This document shows, piece after piece, positions 21,003 to 33,239 of a stretch of 59,663 bases of DNA. Under the pieces are notes generated by a model. It did no database searches, was not told the DNA's origin, and saw only the letters and a list, made by a program, of their open reading frames with translations. This DNA is from Krasilnikovozyma curviuscula (Eukaryota; Basidiomycota; Tremellomycetes; Cystofilobasidiales; Mrakiaceae): the NCBI GenBank assembly GCA_014825775.1, contig MVAQ01000126.1, positions 1 through 59,663 on the forward strand, read 5' to 3'. The position numbers were made by a program, and so were the translations under genes. Position 1 is the stretch's first letter. Each line of letters begins with the position of its first letter.

Positions 21003-21962
21003 TCATGAATATTCTAATTTTATTATGCCGAACTCCATCGGCGGTAAGTCGACCCCTAAATTGTCCTCCTCGTCTTCCCGGCTGTTTTGATCGGTAACCG
21101 CCCCGCCCCGGCCGTTACCGTCAGAGGAAAGCGTCGGCGCAGTGAAATACTCAATGTGCTCCCAGCTGTGCTGCTTAGACTTCTTATTCACTTCGTCAAA
21201 GGGTGAATAGGATGGATACAGGCTGTCCTGTTCCGTCGGCTGGAGTATGATATAGGTTGCGAAGAGGGGTGATGATGGATGGAAGTTAGGGCTAACTGAG
21301 AAAGTCGGATTCTCCTCTACCAGAGCTATCGGAGTCTTTCATTTGAGTAAATTGGAAGGATTGCTTAGTAAGAGGAGGCTATTGTAGTAGAAAGTGAGAC
21401 TCACATCGAGAGCAGCCCTTTCGTTTCCGACACCCCTCAAAACAACCTCGTCCAACACAGGCGGAGGACCATAATGCTTTTGCCTCAAACCGTACGTTCC
21501 ATCTATCGTACCCCAATACCAATCGTCAAAACCTCCTCCATAACGTCCAAATGCTGCACCGCCCATGCTCATGCCGCCTCCCAAGAAATCCCAGAAGCCC
21601 GCAGGACTACCATCTGGTCGAGTGGAAGGGTATTCATTGTTCCTTTGAGCTCTTTTGATTAGATATATCCTAGCTCCTGCTGATAGAAGCAGCGCTAGTA
21701 CTGCAGAAAAGTATGAGCATCAGTGAATGTAATATTCACAATCAATTGACGATCGAGTTGACTACGAGGAGGAAACTCACTTCCTCCTCCCACAAAGAGA
21801 GCACTGTATAAATACAAGAGGTGGTAGAGTGAGAGGAATGGTCTCACCGACTGGTGCTGAACCTTACACTCACGATATCAGACCCACGGATTGACTGGAC
21901 TGAGAAGTTGCTTCAGAAGCAGAGGGAGAGGCTGCTGCTCCAGTAGTAGTAGGAGAAGACAT
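21003..21962 (-). CDS. Single-pass membrane protein with Gly-rich segment, unrecognised
   Basis: Unrecognised protein of about 230-240 residues. From ATG 21962 it reads MSSPTTTGAAASPSASEA, a Ser/Thr/Ala-rich, probably lumenal or extracellular N-terminus. Splicing then gives SALFVGGG and VLALLLSAGARIYLIKRAQ, a transmembrane segment with a positive stop-transfer. Next comes PDGSPAGFWDFLGGGMSMGG and GFDDWYWGTIDGTYG, then YGPPPVLDEVVLRGVG. The remaining exon gives KTPIALVEENPTFSVSPNF, FATYIILQP and an acidic tail ending FGIIKLEYS. The lack of a cleavable signal suggests a type III or signal-anchor topology, but this is inference. The ordered cytosolic part suggests a conserved fungal protein. I see no catalytic or zinc-binding motif. 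Confidence 0.65.
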
Positions 21963-22622
21963 CTCTAGATACCATTCAGAGTGGGAAGTAACCAATGAGA
22001 GTTGGGATCGTCCAGCAGCGCCGCTGAGTCAAGTCCGGTTTGGCCAAATGAAAGGTGGTGATCACCTGTCGCATGGCTTAAAATCCAGAACTTGAAACTG
22101 TAAATGTAAACAGCCAAGACGCGCGCTTTGAGTTGCTTGAGTTGCGAACGACTTCGCCCAAAGTTGAAGTATGATGATGAATGGTCATCTTGCAAGAGGA
22201 ACAGCCGAGAAGACAGAATCGATAACAAACTACGCCACCGCCGTCGGGAGAAAGAGAAAGAGAGACACGTGGGAATGCAATGCAAGTGTGGTATCATAGA
22301 GCAGGAGAAAAAGTGAAAAAGAAAGGGATTAAGAGGAGAGAAGAAGAAAAGAGGCAAAGTGAGAGGCAGAGAGCAAGAATCCATCCATTGTGATAAATAA
22401 GCAAGAGAGGGTCGATGTTAGACACAAGCAAGAGTAAAGTGAAGAAGCAGCTCCACAGATTGAATGGGGTGATCAGACCAGTTGACCACGTTCGTTTGTT
22501 AGGTATATTTGCAAAGATATGGTAAGATTGAGACAATCTGCAGAAACCGACGCGGGGTCAGAATCGACGGGCTATCTTCAAGAAGTGAAACAGAGAATAC
22601 TCACAAATTTTTGTTGTGAATG
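21963..22622. other. Spacer with long polypurine tract
   Basis: This lies between the membrane-protein start and the Cdc25 stop. At about 22300-22379 the plus strand is almost pure purine, so the minus-strand gene has a pyrimidine-rich tract about 340-420 bp upstream of its start. Such CT-rich tracts are common in basidiomycete promoters. No gene is supported. Confidence 0.5.
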
Positions 22623-24511
22623 TTACAACCCATTACCAAGCCGTTTACCTCTCGCGTTACCGCCAGCATTGACCATTGCGCTCCAACTAGCCAAGCTCTT
22701 CGTGCCTGCGGTTTTACTGCCTCCTGTGTCTCCATATGCGTAGGACCGTGACCTCTCGAACTTTCTCATGTTCTTATCGCGGGAGACTTCATGCGATGGA
22801 TCGTCCATCGGTACATAGGCTTGAGGTGTGCAAATGGTCTACAGCAGCGAGCAAAAGGTGAGCGACCTGTAGCTGTGCAATCAGAAACGGGCAGCACATA
22901 CAGGATAGCGGGAAAAGAATTCACAGTATCCTCCAGATAGGATGTAGATTTCTGGATAGTCGATTTTAGGGTAGATGTTCTTCTGGCGATCGAGTCGTCG
23001 CAGGTGAGCAGCACTGAGAAAAACGGATGAAATCAATCAGTTTTCTTCGCCCTTATAAGGAACATAGGACATAGAGTACTCACTAAGTGGGACCTCTCTT
23101 TAATGAAAATTCACAATGGATGACTACAATACCAGGCTTGACGCTACCATCCTCAGGAAAGAAGTAGCTCTTGATCTCGGACTCTGACAGATTTTGCGCG
23201 CCGGGTATGTGTCCACCGTTAAATTCATAATTGAATCTAACATCGATGAGATGAAATTTCTTTTGACCAGTAGACGAAGAAGGCGACGAAAGAAGCCGGT
23301 GGAGCTGTCGAGGCGAAAACCATCAGCAAACCTTCGGGAAAGAGAGCACCCACACAGTTTCATCTCACCTCAGCGCAATCTATCCTCATGAAGCCGTCAG
23401 CCTCTCCATCCTTATGGCACTTCAATGAGTACTTGGCCATCTCATTTTCCTGATCGCGCGTCAACTCCTGGTCAAACACACCCTTCAACGGACTGCGCCT
23501 CTTGAGCGCAACGCTGCCAACGACGACCGCCTTGGGCCTGCCGCCCGCTAGGGGGGATCCACCACCACCGAGGCCTTCAAAGGAGTTTTCTGCCGCAGAA
23601 GAGGAGTCCTCCTCTGAGTCGGACGAGCAGGGCTGCATCAGGGACGCCATGCCCCGCCCTTTCATGTACAGCACGTTGTTCGTCGTCATTGCCCGTCTGA
23701 AACTGTTGCCGTCGGCGTTCAGAGAAATAGGAGCCGAAAGCGGGCGTGTTGATAGACCGGGGCGGAGAGGGTTCTTGTTCGGTGGAGGCAAGGGCGGCTG
23801 TTGTTGCAGTTGTTGTTGGGGAGGTTGTGGTTGACTACCTTTGGCGAACAAGCCAACGACCGATTGCTGTGAGGAAGAAGCTGAGGATAAATTTCCTAGT
23901 GTGAGAGAGGAGGAGGATGCGGCGCGAGACCTGGTCGTATTGTGCTTTGGTGATGCCGGGGATGTCACTGTGTTTGTCCTGGGTCGCGATTTCGAGCTTG
24001 CGCCACCATATGGATGAGAATTGAGCGTATTAGAGTTTGAGGATGATAAGGAAGAGGAGGAATTTCGTTTTGACGACTCAGAGGCGGTGGATGAAATTGA
24101 AGATCTCTTCTTGGGTTGATGCAAAGGCGCCGCCGGCTTCGTCGAGCTCGTTGCAAAGATACTGGGACTCGAAGCGCGCTTCTCAAATATGGAAGTGGAA
24201 GAGGCTCGAATCGTTGAGAAAGCCTCTGACGAGATCCGCTGAGGGAGGGGTGACACATCCATTTCGTGGTCGCTGTTCTCTCCAGCACCGGAGGAGGCAC
24301 CGAACGAGGCGTCTCCTTCAAAGTTCAGGTCCATTGTCTCGAGTGAGATATCCATCTCTTCGTCCTGCGAATCACACCCTCCTCCAGTTTCACTTCCCTG
24401 GCCGGTTGAACCAGAGAAGGACGCATCGAATGCTGACGAGGAAAGATGATGCGGAGTGGGAGGGTTGGGAGAGGACGAAGACGATAGATATCGGTCATGC
24501 GACTTGGGCAT
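22623..24511 (-). CDS. MIH1: Cdc25-type M-phase inducer phosphatase
   Basis: Dual-specificity phosphatase that removes inhibitory phosphate from Cdk1 to trigger mitosis. About 380 residues of Ser/Pro/Gln-rich regulatory sequence, from ATG 24511 ([14 protein letters not shown]), precede a rhodanese-fold catalytic domain. The conserved lead-in MRIDCAEV is followed by [20 protein letters not shown] with the Cdc25-typical acidic DVR. The active-site loop is [13 protein letters not shown] near 23090-23125, the CEFSxxRGP signature with nucleophile Cys and phosphate-binding Arg. Then come the distal [20 protein letters not shown] and [10 protein letters not shown], and the tail PMDDPSHE. The stop is at 22623-22625. 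Three to four introns lie in the catalytic part. Many Ser-Pro sites upstream fit phospho-regulation. The gene is divergent from MCM7. Confidence 0.95.
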
Positions 24512-26055
24512 TGTGGATGTTAGAGTATTCTGGCTACAGGATGGGGATGGTAAACGTTTCTTTAGAGGGTATACGTTCCTGTCGACAGGGGGAATGGCAC
24601 CGACCGAAGGTGTAAACTTTTTTGAGGGTGGTCCAAGCGGGTGACAAACGAAGGTTGAGGTAGTGTACTAGTAGTGATATCGTCGTAAGAATGGCTGCTA
24701 TTGATGACTGCTAGGTGAGTCTGTGTTGCTCGGGTGCAGCGATGAACGATAAGTTGAATCAGTCGAAAGCCCTTCCTCTTCTAGTGGATGAAATCATCCG
24801 CCAACGAGGCCACAGCCAACCTTCTGGCCAAGGATGACTATCCACCATAGCTTTACAGGATATGGCGAGGGACAAGCTCTTATCTGAACAGGAATAAGGA
24901 CTGACCTGTAAAACTTTATAGTTCGTCAGGTTTCAAACAGTCCTCGACGCACCCGTCTTCCCTGTGTTGCTTCAACAATCCATCGTGCTGGCCGACAGAC
25001 ACCAAGATGTTTACCAAGAGACAAAACGGTCGGGGAAATATGCTTCGAGGAAGTGTCCAGGTGAGAAGCAGAGGGACCCGTTCAGCGGCGGTTGACGGCA
25101 AAGGGAGAGAAATGGGGTTGGGTGCTAGACTCAAACCGAAATGAGAAATAAAACGCCTGCGAAGTCGCGAAAATGGGATTCAAAGGGCTCACTTTCGTCC
25201 AAACTCTGTCGGACCGGAATAGCAGGATGACTTGTGTGTAAGAGGAGGAATAAGTAACTGCCAGGTCCCGAGTTGTAGATAGGTATGGGGATTATGTCGG
25301 TAGGGCTGAGAGCCAAAGGAGATTTTTTCTTTCCCCTCTTGTTCGGAAGATAGAGGATTTACCTGGAAGGCGCTCTGTTTACTTCAGAATGGATGGTGAG
25401 ATAGGTGCAACATTAGAAGTGGACTGCAGCTGCAAATGACCCCTGTAATCCATCACCTGCACCTCTTCGCAATGCGACATCGCGCCGTTGCCGGATGACC
25501 TAAATCATAGCAAACCGGAAAGAACATCATTCTTTGTAGCTACATGTAGAGTTTGAATTCTTCCAAGTGAAGGGCCTTGCCATTCTCTCAGCAGTAAACA
25601 AGCAATCGACAGAGTTTCTCGCCTCAACTCGCAATCTCACAATCCTCATCGTTTTCTTAGTGCGGGCACATACAGCCCAAATTTATAAACATAGTTATAG
25701 CTTACAGACCACGAACTTTGCCCCAGGATCCCGCACGTCTGGCTAATGCTATCTAGGAACTCTTCGCTCGGAGAAGATGGATTGCCACTACTTTCTCTTT
25801 TTCAAGGAAATGTCCAAATTTCCACGGGAGAGATTATATGAGTAGTCGGTCTGAGCTAGAATACACTCTAGTGGCTGCCTATCTGTCCCAAAAACTCGTT
25901 CCTTGACGCGGTAGGAGAATTTGAGGACGCGTTCGAGCAGTGGCGGCGTCAGAACGCTAGCCTGAGTGGGCGGGCAGTAACGTTTCATTCAGCAACACCA
26001 ACCTCACCTTCCCCTCGACCCAAAATCCTCAGCTGAGAAGCAAGCAGGGAACACC
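24512..26055. promoter_or_regulatory. 1.5-kb divergent region between CDC25 and MCM7
   Basis: The largest spacer in the window separates two cell-cycle genes transcribed away from each other. Minus-strand ORFs at 24916-25134 and 25131-25316 have no recognisable features and are probably chance. The MCM7-proximal end carries an MCB-type hexamer (separate entry) and a related GACGCG at 25905-25910. Confidence 0.45.
25927..25932. promoter_or_regulatory. Candidate MluI cell-cycle box (MBF-type) upstream of MCM7
   Basis: ACGCGT lies 124 bp before the MCM7 ATG, with a near-match GACGCG 22 bp further upstream. In ascomycete yeasts MBF binds ACGCGT to drive G1/S genes, including MCM genes. Use in this organism is inferred. 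The hexamer also occurs by chance elsewhere in the window (for example about 14316 and 15976), so position is the only support. Confidence 0.4.
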
Positions 26056-29081
<3,026 letters not shown>

Positions 29082-29256
29082 ATGGTCTTTGTTTGTTTGT
29101 TCGGTTTCTAATATCTCCTTCTTATACTTGCATCTTTCCCGGTCATCTCTTGTTTTGTGTATGTACCAAGTCCTTTCATGCTCTTCTACGAAAGCGTTCA
29201 TACGGCAAGACACTGGGGTCGTTATGATAATACTATCGGTTGAGTTTGCCGTCTGG

Positions 29257-30426
29257 TTACCAAGGAAGCTCAAGAGGCTTGATCTTGAGCGCTTCTTTTC
29301 CCATGACTGCTTCCACGTTGCCAATGCCTATAGGACAGAGCTTCTTGTCAGAAACACAGAGGGTATAGAGCCACCCCATATGACATACCTTTCGCACCAT
29401 GAGGAGCCCAGAACTTGCCGGCTTGATCTTCCGTCAAGTTATCTGCGAAGTCAACAAGAACAGGTGCTGATACTTCAGGTTTGATAGCGCTGCATCGATG
29501 GCAATGGGTGAATCGGCTGAAATTAATGGAGATCGCAGGTTGTAGTTTGTGTTACTCACCCGCCTTTCTCGTAATCGTCTTCCATTCCGCCATCACGAGT
29601 CATATCAGTCTGAAGACACAGTAATTTCAATGTTGGGGACCCGTTTCTGTTGGAGAACCAAATACTTACTATCAAGAAACCAGGGTGGATGGCGACAACT
29701 TTAGATCCAGGGTTTGATCTGGCGAGATCGAAGCTCAATATTCTGGCAATCATGTTGTTGGCAGCCTTAGAAGCGTGATGTCCAAACATACCACTCTCCT
29801 CGGGGATCCTCAAGGTGATGGATCCTCCTTCGGAAGTGATCATCATGATGGTGGGGTTTTCAGCGAGAGAATTGTTAAAGACGCTGAGCATAAAGAGCAA
29901 GCCAAGATATGATCAGTTGGCTGAGTCTGTTTCCAAAGAGGAAATACGAAGGTCATACAGAGCGTTGATCAAGAAGACAGGAGCAACTGCGAAGAAATGA
30001 CGTTAGAATGCGTCCAGCGTTGAAATGGGTTGGCAAAAAGGCACTCACTTGCACAAGTAGTATACATATCGATCTCGTCTTGCCATGAAGGCTCTTTGAA
30101 AGTCTGAAGCACAGCAATACAGTCGATGAATCAGCTTCAAGAATTCACTCCACAGGAGAATAGCTTACTTCAGTCTTCAGCAAGCCAGCAACCATCCAGA
30201 CCTGTCCGACCTTCTCCTTCAAGCCTTCTGTGAGCTTGGAACCACAATCCTTGCTCACGTCGATATCCTTGATGACGACCACCTCTTCTGGGAACAGGCC
30301 TGGCTTGGGAGGAGATCGCACAGTTGCATAGACTTTTCTCGTTTTCGCTAAGTGTTTTGTGAGGGCTAATCCTAAGCCTCGAGAAGCTCCAATAACCAGA
30401 GCTGGTGGGTATGGTGGGAGCTGCAT
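29257..30426 (-). CDS. Short-chain dehydrogenase/reductase with altered catalytic Tyr
   Basis: Rossmann-fold NAD(P)-dependent oxidoreductase of the classical SDR type, substrate unknown. The nucleotide-binding GxxxGxG motif is ALVIGASRGLGLALTKHL at the N-terminus (ATG 30426). The catalytic region reads MMITSEGGSITL with a candidate Ser, then GMFGHHASKAANNMIARI. The Lys of YxxxK is kept but the Tyr position is His (HHASK). The downstream VVAIHPGFLI then TDMTRDGG matches the usual PGxxxT motif. It continues AIKPEVSAPVLVDFADN to a terminal exon ending IKPLELPW, stop 29257-29259. About 280 residues, five or six exons. No targeting signal seen. The gene is convergent with MCM7, the stops 175 bp apart. 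The His substitution may change or abolish activity. Confidence 0.85.
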
Positions 30427-30787
30427 CGTTTCGAGTAGAGTGGGTGGGTGTTAGTGGCGAGCAAGCTTACTCCGAAGTCAACATCTTGGCGGTATTCGAT
30501 ATGTGGTCACTGGATTTGCAGACGGGTCGCTGAAATATGAAAGAGATTTGAAGTCAATCTAGTCACTCCGATTCAGAAGATCCTTGACATCCCAGCCATC
30601 TAATTGTATACTGTAGTGGCATCTCCTTGTCTAGTTAGACCTCTTGCACCATCATAACGCAAAGACCAGCATTCTTCTATTCCACACGAATAGGGTCGAA
30701 ATAGGACAACATCTATCTACCAGAGCTACTGCGACGCGAATAAGGAGTTTTCTACGCAACGTGAATCTCTGAGCCGAGCTCGACCCA
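30427..30787. other. Spacer upstream of SDR gene
   Basis: This lies between the SDR start and the carboxypeptidase stop, both minus strand. It should contain the SDR promoter. No gene, repeat or clear element is seen. Confidence 0.4.
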
Positions 30788-33011
30788 TCACATCTTCAAG
30801 CCCTTCAACCACCTGGTTAACATGGCGAGACTCTCGATTGGCTTATCCATAGGCACCATATGCCCGGCACCGTCGATATCTACGTACGTGAACCTCCCGT
30901 CCTTCGTTGAGCGTGTCTCGCCCGCTTGGGCGCCTGCAACATACCACGGGCGAAGCGGGTCCGCGTTGAACTCCTCTTTGCCAGTCCAGTCAAGGGCAGT
31001 CGTCCATGAAAGTAAGTGCACGAAATTGCATTGGAAGTCGTACTGGCGTTGAAGCAGAGAGCCAGCACTGTCAGCGACGCCTGCGCTTGCTACAGCGAAT
31101 ATGGAAATCGAGTGGTACGCACCTTTCCACCGTAAATTAACACCCGAATTCCTCTCTCCAGCAGAGCAGTAACATAGTAGTATGTCTTCCCGGCACCATC
31201 CATATTTTCATTGAACTCGGCCCCAACCATCGATGAGCTTCCAGTGAAGTTAACGGCATTACTTATGCCCAGCGTCTTCTTCACCTCCGGCAGGTTCAAA
31301 TACGTCGCGACATCCTGAGACTGCGGTCCATAGCATCCTTGACCATCGCACACCTTAGAGATGTCGTATGGATTGAGGCCCGTCAGCGTGAAAGGCGTGC
31401 GGATCTGGGCGTAACAGAAGTTGATTGCCGCTTGGCAGCCCATCTTGTCGAAGATGTCTATGCAGCTTTCCTTCATCATCTTCTTGCACCTTGGGATCTG
31501 GGAGAAATTTTGTGGATGGTGAGCAAGTGAGCATAAATGCATTCTTCAGATAAGATGGGATAGATGGTGGGGTGGGAAACTTACTGCTTCCTGCATCTTT
31601 GCACAAGTAGATGTGCTTAGGACTGGAGGAAGACCGGTGACATCAGTGCAGATGATATCATAGTGCTTGGTGGTCAAGTCAAACCTAGCTCAACAAAGGA
31701 GTCTTCCATCAGAGGTCGAAATTACAGCTTCAGGGTTGAAAACTGCTTACCTGTCTGTGACACCATTTCCGATGATTACGCTTTTCAAGTTGATAGGAGC
31801 CTCCAAGAGGTGGTTGTAGTCCACGATCTGAGCAGCAAAGATGGGGAGGTATCTTCCACCGTCTTACAAACGCTTGACTATTAGCTCTCAGTTACTGAAT
31901 CTGTTACCAGAAGGCAGTATACTTACAACTTTCCCCAGAGAGATGAAGAGGTCTTCCTTCAAACTGCTTGAAAGTATCAAAGAAGATGGCAATGAACGCC
32001 TGGATGTCCACCGCTGCTTCCTCTGTCGTGCCGACGTGCTGGCCGTTCGCAGCGTAAGAGTTTCCAACATTCACTGGCTGATCAAGGAAGAAGATGTTGG
32101 CTTCGGTGTTCCATGAGTAAGGGTTATATTTTGTAGAGTTCAAACCGGTTGGCTTCTGTGCGATAGTACAAGGACCTGTTGACACCGGATGAGTCTTCAG
32201 TAGCACCAGCTCTGAAGCGAAAGGAACAACCCTCACCAAGCTCCATAAAAAGTCCTAGAGTTCAGGTAGAAGAGATCAGAACAGAGAGCTCATGACAGAT
32301 CTGCGTTGAGGAAACTCACCCATTGCGGAACTAGAACCTGGAAGCGCAACACATCAATCAATGTTAGTGAGCTAAGTTGTGATGGAGAATGTCGAAACAG
32401 AGCTTCTCACCTGGCCCGCCGTTTATCTAGAGCAAGAACTGGTGTGAGTTTTGTGTAACGGTATTTTATGCCTGTACATTACTCGCTGGTTACTCACCCA
32501 CATTACCACATCGTCCTTACTGGGGTTGCTTCTGCTCTCAAAGAAGTAGAAAAACAGATTCTTCTCGAAGCCCACGTCGAGGTAGCCCTGAGAATAGACA
32601 ATCTGTTAGGGCCAGGAGCCCAGGAGCCTTCAGCAGGACTGGCGGGTTACTCACTGTGTAGCTCTGGAATAGATGGTTTTGAAGTCAGAACTATTACTGT
32701 CTGCAAAAGAAGAGCGCACTCACCTTGACTCCGGGATCACACCACCCGTCGGTGCTGGAAACCAAACCGTCGGTCCCAACATTAGTCGACTTGATTCTCA
32801 GCCTGTGGTTCTGAAAGTTTGAATGGTACAGATGGACATATCCATCTTCATGAGCAAGATCTTGGCGTGAGGAGTGCAGCGAGGCGAGTTCGAGTTGAGG
32901 AGAGGACTGTTCCTCAAATCTGAACGGCGTAAATGCAGTTTGTCGCTGCGCAGAAGCTGCACCACACGAAGTTGCAGCGAACACCAGCAGGAGACCAGCG
33001 GAGAACTTCAT
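30788..33011 (-). CDS. Serine carboxypeptidase, carboxypeptidase Y-like (S10 family)
   Basis: Secretory-pathway S10 serine carboxypeptidase, probably vacuolar. From ATG 33011 it starts with a signal peptide (MKFSAGLLLVFAATSCGAAS). A propeptide-like segment follows, then WCDPGVK, SYT and GYLDVGFEKNLFFYFFESR. The oxyanion-hole motif is INGGPGSSS, with Ser where CPY has Cys. Then LFMELGPC and IFFLDQPVNVGNSYA. The catalytic Ser is in LSGESYGGRYLPIF, the Asp in LIYGGKYDFQCN, the His in DGAGHMVPMDKP. Paired cysteines between them fit S10 disulfides. Two N-x-S/T sites are visible (NST, NFT). To read through, the gene must use very small exons: 32655-32663 (9 nt), 32411-32426 (16), 32320-32337 (18) and 32237-32254 (18), all flanked by GT-AG. 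About 540-560 residues. A secreted rather than vacuolar enzyme is possible. Confidence 0.93.
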
Positions 33012-33239
33012 TCTCAACTTTCGAAAAGCACACAAGTTTGGTGGTTGAGGGCAACTGCCAGATACCTTGTGGCCATATGCTCGGCACTCGGACATAGCCT
33101 TGGGATCGTCTGAGCGAATCGCATGGCGAGTGCGCGCGATGGAAGCAAGACTCTCCAGTCTCTTGCAGAAACGGGATGCTTTCCTGAAAGGCATGCAAAA
33201 GGTCATGGTGATAAATGTAGGATACAAAATGTGGACTAT

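Noticed and set aside
22128..22536. ORFs on both strands in the spacer before the membrane protein gene
   Set aside because: They are translations of the polypurine/polypyrimidine tract (Lys/Arg/Glu on one strand, Phe/Leu/Ser on the other).
24916..25316. Two minus-strand ORFs in the CDC25-MCM7 spacer
   Set aside because: Short, Leu/Pro-rich, no recognisable motif, and they do not join to each other by convincing introns.
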